Part shown: positions 43,233-51,331 of the stretch, one piece after another | Position numbering within the stretch: position 1 is the first letter of the stretch | How the letters are laid out: each line of letters begins with the position of its first letter | Source: Dorea_A amylophila | GTDB taxonomy: Bacteria > Bacillota > Clostridia > Lachnospirales > Lachnospiraceae | Reading direction: 5' to 3' | Length of the DNA stretch: 64,000 nt | Assembly: GCF_025567265.1 (NCBI RefSeq) | Contig: NZ_JAOQJW010000010.1 | Span: forward strand, 58,487-122,486 | Notes under the pieces: generated by a model | Database searches by the model: none | The model's input: only the letters and a program-made list of their open reading frames with translations | What the model was told of the DNA's origin: nothing | Program-made: the position numbers and the translations under genes

Positions 43233-44837
43233 ATGATAAAATGGACGTATAAGCAGATAAAATTATTTAGATGGAAATATATTTTTTATATAGGATGTAT
43301 TATTGTATACACTTTGATTAGTTTGTTAACTCCGATTATTGGAAAATATATTATAGATATACTAATTCCAAATAAACAATTGAAAATGTTAGTAGGAATT
43401 TCATGTGTGTGGCTTGTAGTAGAATGTTTTAGGAACAGTATAAATATAATATCTGAAAATATTTACAATTTCTTGAAAATTAATTGTTCATATAGTATAC
43501 AACAAAAAATAATAGAAACAATGCAGCATACTCCGTGGAGCTTTCTGGTAAAACAAGACATGTTATATTTAAGTACAAGGATATATAATGATAGTAATAT
43601 AGTTACTGAATTTGTATTAGGATTAACTGGAAATATATTATCAAAACTATTAATGACAATAGTTGCTATAGGAATATTGATTTACATCGCTGGTGGATTG
43701 GGAATATTTCTTTTGGCAGTTATAATTATATATGTATATGTACGATACTTGTATCAGAAAAAATTATATAATGTAATTCAGAAAGATAGAGAAAATCAGG
43801 ATACATTTTTAGCTGAATTTTTGGCCCAATTTCTAAACATGAAATTTGTTCAACAGTATGAAATAGCCAAAGAACTAATAAGAAAATTGAATGAAAAATT
43901 TCAGAAATACGAGAAGAATAGTATTGATGTGCAAAAAACATATTCGGTATTTGATGGTATTGATGAAATGATATCGTCAATAGGAAGAGTTATTATTTAT
44001 TTGTTTGGTGGATATTGTATTGTAATGCATAAGATTACGATTGGAGAATTTGTTATAGTTATTGATTATTTCCAAATGATTTTGGGGAGTATCCAAGAGT
44101 TTACAGAGTTGGATAAAAAATATAAAGAAAGCAAAGTATCATATGCGAGAATAAAAGAATTATTGAATAAAAAGGAACAAGAAAACGGAATACAATATTG
44201 TCATAAAGTGAATAGCATTGCTTGTGATAGAGTGTTTTATAAAGTTAATAATCAAATGATTATTCAGAATTTCTCGTACAAATTTAAAAGGGGAAATATA
44301 TATTGTATTTGGGGAGAAAATGGATCTGGTAAAACAACATTGCTGGATATATTATTAGGATTATACAATGATAAAATAGATGGCAAGATTAAATACAATG
44401 ATATAGATATCAAATATTTGGATATGAGAAAAATGCGAAGAGAACAAATTTCTTTTGTGGAACAGGAACCATATTTGATTCAAGGAAGTATAGAAAATAA
44501 TGTTTTTTTGACAGAGCATTATAGTAGAAGAAGCTTGAAAAGTGTTATAGAAAAATTGAAGTTTGATTCTATAGATACAATGATGAAGGAAGAAAGAAAA
44601 ATCATTGATGGTAAAAGTGAATTTTCAGGTGGAGAAAGACAAAAAATTGCATTGGTACGTTTGTTTATTAAAACTGCAGATATTCTTTTGTTAGACGAGC
44701 CTACGTCAGCGTTAGATGTTATGAGTAAAGAAAGGGTTATGGACTATTTGCAAGATATTAAACAAGATAAAATTATCATAATTATTAGCCACGATTGGGA
44801 AATTGCGGAGTTATGTGATAAAGTGGTAAAAATATAA
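43233..44837 (+). CDS. ABC exporter with fused membrane and ATPase domains
   Basis: A 534-aa exporter. Five to six membrane segments lie in residues 15-290. The ATPase domain has Walker A CIWGENGSGKTTLLDILLG near residue 363, signature EFSGGERQKIALVRLF near residue 467, Walker B ILLLDEPTSALD and His in IIISHDWEIAEL. It has no C39 leader peptidase domain, so cleavage of a leader must come from elsewhere. It is the second export system in the same operon. Confidence 0.92.
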   Translation: MIKWTYKQIKLFRWKYIFYIGCIIVYTLISLLTPIIGKYIIDILIPNKQLKMLVGISCVWLVVECFRNSINIISENIYNFLKINCSYSIQQKIIETMQHTPWSFLVKQDMLYLSTRIYNDSNIVTEFVLGLTGNILSKLLMTIVAIGILIYIAGGLGIFLLAVIIIYVYVRYLYQKKLYNVIQKDRENQDTFLAEFLAQFLNMKFVQQYEIAKELIRKLNEKFQKYEKNSIDVQKTYSVFDGIDEMISSIGRVIIYLFGGYCIVMHKITIGEFVIVIDYFQMILGSIQEFTELDKKYKESKVSYARIKELLNKKEQENGIQYCHKVNSIACDRVFYKVNNQMIIQNFSYKFKRGNIYCIWGENGSGKTTLLDILLGLYNDKIDGKIKYNDIDIKYLDMRKMRREQISFVEQEPYLIQGSIENNVFLTEHYSRRSLKSVIEKLKFDSIDTMMKEERKIIDGKSEFSGGERQKIALVRLFIKTADILLLDEPTSALDVMSKERVMDYLQDIKQDKIIIIISHDWEIAELCDKVVKI

Positions 44838-44867
44838 GGTTGATTATGCAGTGAAGGGGAACATAGA

Positions 44868-45581
44868 GTGATAAAAATAGGAATTTGTGATGATGATAAA
44901 AACTTCCGGACATTGCTTGCAGAAGCTATCCGAAGAGAAGATAGTGAAAGCTTTATATATGAGTATTCGACAGGTGAAACATTAATACAGGATGAAGAAA
45001 ATGATCTGGATTTACTTTTTTTAGATATTCAGTTACCGGGAATTTCCGGGAATAAAGCATCTGAAATAATGAAGAAGAAAAATAAAGATTTAATTCTTGT
45101 ATTTGTAAGTGGCATATACCTGCCTACACCAGAAAGCTTCTGTGTGCAGCCATACAGATATTTATTAAAACAAAGTAATCCGTCAGAAATTCAAAGAGAA
45201 CTTGGAACAATACTAACATATACAAAAGAACATAAAGGGAAAAAATACTTTATTGCGGAAGATGATGGTATGTATCAGAAAATAGATATAGATGAAATCC
45301 TGTATTTTTCAATTATCAGACGAGGATGTGAAATACATATATTGCAGAAGGGTACCGGCAAAATATTAAGAACAAGAAAAAGAATCCAGGAAATAGAAGA
45401 AGAATTAAGAAGAGAATATTTTTGCAGAATCCATAAAAGTTTTCTTGTAAACCCAAGGTATATTACAGAAGTGAAAAAGTCAGAAATCAAGATGGATAAT
45501 AATGAAATCTTGTCTGTATCAAAGGCAAGGAGAAAAACATTTGAAGATATGTTTGCCGAATATCTGAGTTACAGGAAGTAG
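44868..45581 (+). CDS. LytTR-type response regulator, second copy
   Basis: A 237-aa regulator from GTG 44868 after GGGG. The receiver has GICDDD and the phospho-acceptor in LLFLDIQLPGISG near residue 54; the LytTR domain has CRIHKSFLVNPRYITEV. It shares with the first copy the unusual receiver end PT-E-F-VQPYRYLLKQ, so the two are paralogues. No second kinase is seen, so both may be served by the kinase at 36601, or one acts on its own. Confidence 0.93.
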   Translation: MIKIGICDDDKNFRTLLAEAIRREDSESFIYEYSTGETLIQDEENDLDLLFLDIQLPGISGNKASEIMKKKNKDLILVFVSGIYLPTPESFCVQPYRYLLKQSNPSEIQRELGTILTYTKEHKGKKYFIAEDDGMYQKIDIDEILYFSIIRRGCEIHILQKGTGKILRTRKRIQEIEEELRREYFCRIHKSFLVNPRYITEVKKSEIKMDNNEILSVSKARRKTFEDMFAEYLSYRK

Positions 45582-45610
45582 AGAGTGTGTGATAAAACTT
45601 CAAAACATAC

Positions 45611-45640
45611 TTGACAAATATGACATAGCGGTAATATAAT
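45611..45640 (+). promoter_or_regulatory. Promoter of the cysteine-rich leader ORF
   Basis: TTGACA (45611) and TATAAT (45635) are 18 bases apart. Confidence 0.75.
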
Positions 45641-45653
45641 AAAACCAATCCAT

Positions 45654-45677
45654 AAAACCTATCGAAATAATAGGAAA
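45654..45677 (+). promoter_or_regulatory. CymR-like operator, copy 1
   Basis: AAAACCTAT, seven bases, ATAGGAAA: a dyad of CCTAT and ATAGG. It starts 14 bases after the -10 box, so a bound protein would block transcription start. Related copies are at 45863 and 48949. Confidence 0.65.
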
Positions 45678-45729
45678 TATAAGGATTGGCTTTATTTAGT
45701 TTAAAGAACGGAAGGGAGCGTGCAGGATA

Positions 45730-45795
45730 ATGACAAAAGAAAAGCGAATGTGGGGACGAATGCGATGTTGTTGCGCTTGCGCGCATGTAAAATAA
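45730..45795 (+). CDS. Cysteine-rich leader peptide upstream of cysK
   Basis: A 21-codon ORF, ATG 45730 to TAA 45793, with AGGGAG 12 bases upstream. The peptide starts MTKEKRMWGR and ends MRCCCACAHVK. Codons 13-15 and 17 are Cys (TGT TGT TGC GCT TGC). Runs of the regulating amino acid in a small ORF upstream of its biosynthetic gene are the classic sign of translation-sensed attenuation, and Cys-run leader ORFs are known in actinobacteria. cysK begins 105 bases downstream. There is no obvious intrinsic terminator between, so a Rho-dependent mechanism is possible. Confidence 0.72.
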   Translation: MTKEKRMWGRMRCCCACAHVK

Positions 45796-45821
45796 AAATA
45801 TAAAAAACATACTAAACATAG

Positions 45822-45850
45822 TTGACAAATAGGAATTAAGGTAGTATAGT
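45822..45850 (+). promoter_or_regulatory. cysK-proximal promoter
   Basis: TTGACA (45822) and TATAGT (45845) are 17 bases apart, downstream of the leader ORF. cysK thus appears to have two promoters. Confidence 0.75.
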
Positions 45851-45862
45851 AAATTCATTAAG

Positions 45863-45886
45863 AAAACATACCAAAAAAGTAGGAAA
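45863..45886 (+). promoter_or_regulatory. CymR-like operator, copy 2
   Basis: AAAACATAC, seven bases, GTAGGAAA, 13 bases after the -10 box. It is the weakest match of the three, but has the same spacing and location. Confidence 0.55.
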
Positions 45887-45899
45887 GGTAGGAAGCAAA

Positions 45900-46832
45900 A
45901 TGTCAAAGATTTATAAAGGAACATTAGGACTGATCGGAAATACACCACTGGTGGAAGTAGTAAACATAGAAAAAGAACTTGGTCTGGAAGCAACACTTCT
46001 TGTAAAGCTTGAGTACCTCAACCCGGCAGGAAGCGTCAAAGACAGAATTGCAAAAGCAATGATCGAAGATGCGGAAGAAAAAGGAATCTTAAAAGAAGGT
46101 TCTGTGATCATTGAACCAACATCCGGTAATACAGGAATCGGTCTTGCATCTATTGCAGCAGCAAAAGGATACAGGATCATTCTTACGATGCCGGAGACGA
46201 TGAGTGTGGAAAGAAGAAACATCCTGAAAGCTTACGGTGCAGAGATCGTACTTACCGAAGGAGCAAAAGGAATGAAGGGAGCCATCGCAAAGGCAGATGA
46301 GCTTGCAAAAGAGATTCCGAATAGCTTCGTTCCGGGACAATTTGTAAACCCTGCTAACCCGGCAGCACACAAGAAGACAACAGGTCCTGAGATCTGGAAC
46401 GATACAGACGGAGCAGTCGATATCGTGATCGCAGGTGTCGGAACAGGCGGAACACTTTCCGGAATCGGTGCTTACTTAAAAGAGCAGAAACCGGAAGTTC
46501 AGATCGTAGCATTGGAGCCGGCTTCTTCACCGGTACTTTCAGAAGGAAAAGCAGGCCCGCATAAGATTCAGGGAATCGGAGCCGGATTCGTTCCGGATAC
46601 ATTAGATACCAAGATCTATGACGAAATCTACAAAGCAGAAGCAGACGAAGCATTTGAGACAGCAAAACTTCTTGCTAAGAAAGAAGGAGTTCTGGTAGGT
46701 ATTTCATCAGGAGCTGCACTTGCAGGAGCTATCGCACTTGCAAAACGTCCGGAGAACAAAGGTAAGACGATCGTAGCATTACTTCCGGATTCAGGTGACA
46801 GATATTATTCAACACCATTATTTACAGAATAA
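45900..46832 (+). CDS. cysK: Cysteine synthase A
   Basis: A 310-aa PLP enzyme that makes cysteine from O-acetylserine and sulfide. The PLP Lys is in NPAGSVKDRIAKAM near residue 45, EPTSGNTGIGLASIA is the substrate loop, GVGTGGTLSGIG binds the PLP phosphate, and LLPDSGDRYYST ends the protein. All are as in CysK. It leads the operon with metY and the Rrf2 gene. Two promoters, two operators and a Cys-rich leader ORF precede it, which suggests layered control by cysteine supply. Confidence 0.96.
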   Translation: MSKIYKGTLGLIGNTPLVEVVNIEKELGLEATLLVKLEYLNPAGSVKDRIAKAMIEDAEEKGILKEGSVIIEPTSGNTGIGLASIAAAKGYRIILTMPETMSVERRNILKAYGAEIVLTEGAKGMKGAIAKADELAKEIPNSFVPGQFVNPANPAAHKKTTGPEIWNDTDGAVDIVIAGVGTGGTLSGIGAYLKEQKPEVQIVALEPASSPVLSEGKAGPHKIQGIGAGFVPDTLDTKIYDEIYKAEADEAFETAKLLAKKEGVLVGISSGAALAGAIALAKRPENKGKTIVALLPDSGDRYYSTPLFTE

Positions 46833-46910
46833 AAAGATATAGAATCCGAAACAGAACGGACAGTATCAACAAATAACGATAAAATTATGAAGAAAAAGGA
46901 GATCAACCCA

Positions 46911-48221
46911 ATGAGCGAAAAAATCACAAGAGAGAATAGAGAGTTAAAATTTGAAACATTACAGTTACACGTAGGACAGGAAAGTCCGGATCCGGTTACA
47001 GACGCAAGAGCAGTGCCGATCTATCAGACATCTTCTTATGTATTCCGCAACAGTGATCATGCAGCAGCACGTTTTGGACTGGCAGATGCAGGTAACATTT
47101 ACGGACGTCTTACAAACCCTACAGAAGACATTTTCGAAAAACGTATTGCAGCACTGGAGGGCGGAGTTGCAGCACTGGCAGTAGCATCCGGAGCAGCAGC
47201 AGTAACATACACGATCGAGAATCTCGCACAGAACGGAGATCATATCGTAGCAGCTAAGAATATTTACGGTGGATCATTTAACCTGTTAGAGCACACACTT
47301 CCACAGTACGGAATTACAACCACATTCGTTGACATCTTTGATTATGATGCAGTAGAAGCAGCAATCCAGGACAACACGAAAGCACTCTATATCGAGACAC
47401 TTGGAAATCCAAACTCAGACGTTGTAGATATTGAGAAGATTGCAAATATCGCACATGCGCATAAGATTCCGCTCGTTGTAGATAATACATTTGCAACACC
47501 TTACCTTGTAAGACCGATCGAGTACGGTGCAGACATTGTTATCCATTCAGCAACAAAATTCATCGGTGGACACGGAACAACAATCGGCGGCGTCATCGTT
47601 GACAGCGGTAAATTCGACTGGGAAGCATCAGGAAAATTCGCTTCTCTTACAGAGCCAAACCCGAGCTACCATGGAATCAGCTTCACAAAAGCAGTAGGAC
47701 CTGCAGCATTTGTTACAAAGATCCGTGCGATCCTTTTAAGAGATACAGGAGCAACCATTTCTCCGATCCATTCATTTATCTTCTTACAGGGACTCGAGAC
47801 ATTATCATTACGTGTAGAGCGTCATGTTGAGAATGCACTGAAAGTAGTAGATTACCTGAACAACCATCCACTGGTAGAGAAGGTTAACCATCCGGCTGTA
47901 TCTGATAATCCGGAGCAGCAGGCATTATATAAGAAATATTTCCCAAATGGCGGAGGATCTATCTTCACATTTGAGATCAAAGGTGACGCACAGAAAGCAA
48001 AAGATTTCATCGATAATCTGGAACTCTTCTCACTGCTTGCTAACGTTGCAGATGTAAAATCTCTGGTTATCCATCCGGCAACAACAACACACAGCCAGTG
48101 CACAGAAGAAGAATTACTGGATCAGGGAATCAAGCCTAATACAATCCGTCTGTCAATCGGAACAGAGCATATTGATGACATTATCCAGGATCTGGATGAG
48201 GCATTCAAAGCCGTAGAATAA
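46911..48221 (+). CDS. metY: O-acetylhomoserine sulfhydrylase
   Basis: A 436-aa PLP enzyme of the Cys/Met metabolism family. The N-terminus KFETLQLHVGQESPDPVTDAR (in pieces), the insertion typical of MetY (long C-terminal half with GKFASLTEPNPSYHGISF) and the PLP Lys in IVIHSATKFIGGHGTTIGG near residue 212 support MetY rather than MetB. It makes homocysteine from O-acetylhomoserine and sulfide. ATG 46911 follows AAGGAG; the upstream ATG at 46887 lacks one. Confidence 0.94.
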   Translation: MSEKITRENRELKFETLQLHVGQESPDPVTDARAVPIYQTSSYVFRNSDHAAARFGLADAGNIYGRLTNPTEDIFEKRIAALEGGVAALAVASGAAAVTYTIENLAQNGDHIVAAKNIYGGSFNLLEHTLPQYGITTTFVDIFDYDAVEAAIQDNTKALYIETLGNPNSDVVDIEKIANIAHAHKIPLVVDNTFATPYLVRPIEYGADIVIHSATKFIGGHGTTIGGVIVDSGKFDWEASGKFASLTEPNPSYHGISFTKAVGPAAFVTKIRAILLRDTGATISPIHSFIFLQGLETLSLRVERHVENALKVVDYLNNHPLVEKVNHPAVSDNPEQQALYKKYFPNGGGSIFTFEIKGDAQKAKDFIDNLELFSLLANVADVKSLVIHPATTTHSQCTEEELLDQGIKPNTIRLSIGTEHIDDIIQDLDEAFKAVE

Positions 48222-48249
48222 GAAATAATGAAGGAGTGTGGAGATATAT

Positions 48250-48696
48250 ATGAAACTTTCAATGAAAAGCAGATATGGTCTGAGAGCGTTGATCGACCTG
48301 GCCATCAATTCAAAAACTGAACAGGTGGCGCTCAATAGCATTGCAGAGCGGAACAAGATATCTCCACAGTATCTGGAACAGGTATTTGCAAGTCTTAGAA
48401 AAGCAGGAATCGTAAAGAGTATAAAAGGCTCCCAGGGCGGCTATTTCTTAAGCCGTCCGCCACAGGAGATTACCGTTTCTTCTATTATAGAAGCTTTGGA
48501 AGGTGACTACCGCATCGAAGATGAGGAACTTCCGAAAGAAGGAAAATATACCGGGAGTGTCAAAGCAATCCAGAAACTGGTGATCGACAGGGTAAATGAC
48601 AGCGTGACAGAGATCCTCCGGTCAGTAACCTTGCATGATCTGGAGAAAGAGTATCAGGAATACATTGATTATGGACAGGATATGTATTATATATAA
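48250..48696 (+). CDS. cymR: Rrf2-family regulator, CymR-like
   Basis: A 148-aa regulator without the three-Cys cluster of IscR. MKLSMKSRYGLRALIDLA is the family N-terminus, and ISPQYLEQVFASLRKAGIVKS and KGSQGGYFLSRPP form helix and wing. In Bacillus and Clostridia, CymR is the master repressor of cysteine metabolism and works together with CysK, the first gene of this operon. This makes the assignment likely. ATG 48250 has GGAG at 7 bases. Its probable sites are the three operators at 45654, 45863 and 48949. Confidence 0.85.
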   Translation: MKLSMKSRYGLRALIDLAINSKTEQVALNSIAERNKISPQYLEQVFASLRKAGIVKSIKGSQGGYFLSRPPQEITVSSIIEALEGDYRIEDEELPKEGKYTGSVKAIQKLVIDRVNDSVTEILRSVTLHDLEKEYQEYIDYGQDMYYI

Positions 48697-48708
48697 CATC
48701 AGTTCACA

Positions 48709-48769
48709 CAAGCGTTGAAAGACTTGCAATTTGTGCTTGCACAAGGATTGCAGGTCTTTCTAACGCTTG
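48709..48769. repeat. Long hairpin without T-run
   Basis: CAAGCGTTGAAAGACTTGCA (48709 on) pairs with TGCAGGTCTTTCTAACGCTTG (to 48769) over about 25 positions with few mismatches. It lacks a T tract, so it is not a standard terminator. It may be a stability element, small RNA or REP-like repeat. Confidence 0.5.
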
Positions 48770-48802
48770 GAGGGAGCGCCCGTCCGGAGAAAACAACAAA
48801 AC

Positions 48803-48844
48803 ATACTGTATTAGCGGGAAACCACTGGTACAGTATTCTTTTTT
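48803..48844 (+). terminator. Terminator of the cysK-metY-cymR operon
   Basis: ATACTGTA and TACAGTAT are a perfect 8-bp stem around an 18-base loop, followed by TCTTTTTT. Confidence 0.8.
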
Positions 48845-48905
48845 GTGGTAAACTTTTCTAGCGTATATTTGAAAGATAAATGTTTTTAAAACACATTTCA
48901 GTTCC

Positions 48906-48972
48906 TTGACAGACAGGGAAAAACGTCATATAATACCAGATAAATAACAAAACCTATCTGGTTAATAGGAAT
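48906..48972 (+). promoter_or_regulatory. Promoter with CymR-like operator, copy 3
   Basis: TTGACA (48906) and TATAAT (48929) are 17 bases apart. The operator AAAACCTAT, seven bases, ATAGGAAT occupies 48949-48972, 15 bases after the -10 box, in the same relative place as copies 1 and 2. It should control the following three-gene operon. Confidence 0.72.
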
Positions 48973-49015
48973 AGATGCTGCATGAACAGTAATCCACAAA
49001 GAGAGGTTAAAAGAT

Positions 49016-50170
49016 ATGAAGACAATCACGATAGAAGAGTTATTACAATTAGATCAGGATACAATCACAGTGCTGGACGTCCGTCCTGCAGATGCATATA
49101 CCAGAGGCTCTGTACCGGGAGCGGTCAGCATCCCGCTTGCAGAAGTAGAAGAACGTATGGAAGAACTTCCGAAAGAAAAGTCGGTGTATGTATTATGCCA
49201 TACCGGTGAATGGAGTGTCGATGCTGTTTATGAACTGGAAGCAGCCGGATATGATGCGGTGAATATTGAAGGCGGATATCGTTCCTTTTTAAGAAAGAAA
49301 CTAAGTGAGTTCGTACAGGATGAAAATACTACCGGAGAGAAGCAGAAAGAGATTGAACGCAGTATCATCAAGAAATTCCGCAAGGGAATCTGGAGAAAGT
49401 TCACGAAAGGAATCAGAGAATACGATCTGATCCAGGACGGAGATAAGATTGCAGTCTGTATTTCCGGTGGAAAAGATTCCATGCTGATGGCAAAGCTGTT
49501 TCAGGAACTGTTAAAACATGGAAAAGCGAATTTTGAATTAGTATTTCTGGTAATGAATCCGGGATACAATGAAGATAACTGGAAGATCATTCAGGATAAC
49601 GCCAAAGTACTTGGAATTCCGCTTACGGTATTTGAGACACAGATATTTGATACGGTAGCAGATATTGACAAGAATCCATGTTACCTTTGCGCGAGAATGA
49701 GAAGAGGCTATCTATACTCTCACGCAAAAGAACTGGGATGTAATAAGATTGCGCTCGGACATCATTTCGACGATGTGATTGAGACGATCCTTATGGGGAT
49801 GTTCTACGGCGGAAAGGTGGAGACGATGATGCCGAAGCTCCATAGCCAGAATTTCGAGGGTATGGAGCTGATCAGACCAATGTATCTGATCAAGGAAGAT
49901 GACATTATAGCATGGAGGGATTACAATCAGCTCAACTTCATTCAGTGCGCATGCAGATTCACAGAGAACTGTGTATCCTGTGGCGGCGGAAGAGGTTCCA
50001 AACGTGACGAGATGAAGGAGCTGATCAAGGAATTCAGAAAACAGGGAGATACCATAGAAAAGAACATTTTCCGAAGTGTTCATAATGTCAACTTAAGAAC
50101 CATTATCGGATACCACAAAGACGACATGGAATATAATTTCCTTGATGATTACAATGAAAGAGGTAAATAA
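49016..50170 (+). CDS. Rhodanese domain fused to TtcA-like PP-loop sulfurtransferase
   Basis: A 384-aa two-domain protein. Residues 1-95 are a rhodanese domain (VLDVRPADAYTRGSVPGAVS, then active loop VLCHTGEWSVDA with the persulfide Cys). Residues about 115-380 are a PP-loop ATPase of the TtcA group: CISGGKDSMLMAKL, CxxC in NPCYLCARMRRG, HHFDDVIETILM, and a late Cys pair in CVSCGGGRG. TtcA thiolates cytidine 32 of tRNA using a persulfide donor. The fused rhodanese could hand over that sulfur. Its place in a cysteine regulon suggests either tRNA thiolation or use of sulfur set free by the lyases downstream. Fusion of the two is unusual. Confidence 0.85.
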   Translation: MKTITIEELLQLDQDTITVLDVRPADAYTRGSVPGAVSIPLAEVEERMEELPKEKSVYVLCHTGEWSVDAVYELEAAGYDAVNIEGGYRSFLRKKLSEFVQDENTTGEKQKEIERSIIKKFRKGIWRKFTKGIREYDLIQDGDKIAVCISGGKDSMLMAKLFQELLKHGKANFELVFLVMNPGYNEDNWKIIQDNAKVLGIPLTVFETQIFDTVADIDKNPCYLCARMRRGYLYSHAKELGCNKIALGHHFDDVIETILMGMFYGGKVETMMPKLHSQNFEGMELIRPMYLIKEDDIIAWRDYNQLNFIQCACRFTENCVSCGGGRGSKRDEMKELIKEFRKQGDTIEKNIFRSVHNVNLRTIIGYHKDDMEYNFLDDYNERGK

Positions 50171-50173
50171 ATA

Positions 50174-51319
50174 ATGAATTACGGATTTGAGACACGATGT
50201 ATACATGGAAACGGAACAGATGAAAAGACACATTCTTACGGTTCGGTAGCAGTACCGATCTACCAGGCAGCAACATTTGCCCATCCTGGAATCGGCAAGT
50301 CTACAGGATATGACTACACAAGAGAGAGTAACCCGACAAGAGCAGAGCTTGAGCATACGATGTCAGCACTGGAAGGTGCAGTAGATACAGTTGCGTGCGC
50401 AAATGGTATGGCTGCGGTAGGGCTTTGTCTGGAGTTATTCAACCGTGGAGATCATATTCTCTGCACAGACGACCTGTACGGTGGATCTGTCAGGATATTC
50501 GAATCTGTCGGTGAGAAGAGAGGACTGGAATTCTCTTATGTAGATACTGCAGATGCAGATCTCGTAGAAGCAGGTATCAGAGAGAATACAAAAGCACTTT
50601 ACATTGAGACACCGAGTAACCCGACCATGCGTGTCACAGATCTCAGAAAAATGAAAGAGATTGCAGATAAACATGATCTGAAAATCATCGTTGATAATAC
50701 CTTCCTTTCACCATTATTCCAGAGACCGATCGAACTCGGGGCGGATCTGGTCATCCACAGCGGAACCAAGTTCCTTGGCGGACATAACGATACACTGGCA
50801 GGATTCCTGTGTTCTGCAGATGAAGAGACTGCAAAGAAGATCCGTTATACATATAAGACCGTGGGAAGCTGCCTTGCACCATTTGACAGCTATCTGATCT
50901 TACGTGGAATCAAGACGTTATCTGTGAGATTGAAAGCACAGCAGGACAATGCAATGAAGATTGCAAACTGGTTAAAAGGACACGAGAAAGTAAAACAGGT
51001 TTACTATGTAGGCTTAAAAGAGCATCCGGGATATGAGGTAAATGCATCACAGGCGAGCGGATTCGGAAGCATGATTTCTTTCAAAGTAGACAGTGAAGCA
51101 ACAGCAAGAAAGCTTCTGGAAAGTGTAAAACTGATCGCTTATGCAGAAAGTCTCGGAGGCGTAGAGTCACTGATCACTTACCCGATGCTTCAGACACATG
51201 GAGATCTGCCGGTAGAAGTGAGAGAGAAACTTGGAATTACAGAAGATTTCTTAAGATTGTCAGTTGGAATTGAAAATGCAGATGATCTAATCGCAGATCT
51301 TGAGCAGGCACTTGCGTAG
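50174..51319 (+). CDS. Trans-sulfuration PLP enzyme (cystathionine gamma-synthase/lyase family)
   Basis: A 381-aa enzyme. YDYTRESNPTRAELEHTMSALEG (in pieces) near residue 44, LYGGSVRIFE, the PLP Lys in VIHSGTKFLGGHNDTLAG near residue 198, and YAESLGGVESLITYP are family motifs. Sequence alone does not separate MetB, MetC, gamma-lyase and homocysteine-forming enzymes. Only 3 bases separate it from the previous gene. Together with MalY/PatB next to it, conversion between cysteine and homocysteine via cystathionine is likely. Confidence 0.9.
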   Translation: MNYGFETRCIHGNGTDEKTHSYGSVAVPIYQAATFAHPGIGKSTGYDYTRESNPTRAELEHTMSALEGAVDTVACANGMAAVGLCLELFNRGDHILCTDDLYGGSVRIFESVGEKRGLEFSYVDTADADLVEAGIRENTKALYIETPSNPTMRVTDLRKMKEIADKHDLKIIVDNTFLSPLFQRPIELGADLVIHSGTKFLGGHNDTLAGFLCSADEETAKKIRYTYKTVGSCLAPFDSYLILRGIKTLSVRLKAQQDNAMKIANWLKGHEKVKQVYYVGLKEHPGYEVNASQASGFGSMISFKVDSEATARKLLESVKLIAYAESLGGVESLITYPMLQTHGDLPVEVREKLGITEDFLRLSVGIENADDLIADLEQALA

Positions 51320-51331
51320 GAGGATGCACAG

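Noticed and set aside
45611..45900. T-box or SAM riboswitch upstream of cysK
   Set aside because: I saw neither the T-box sequence nor SAM riboswitch core motifs; the leader ORF and operators explain the region better.
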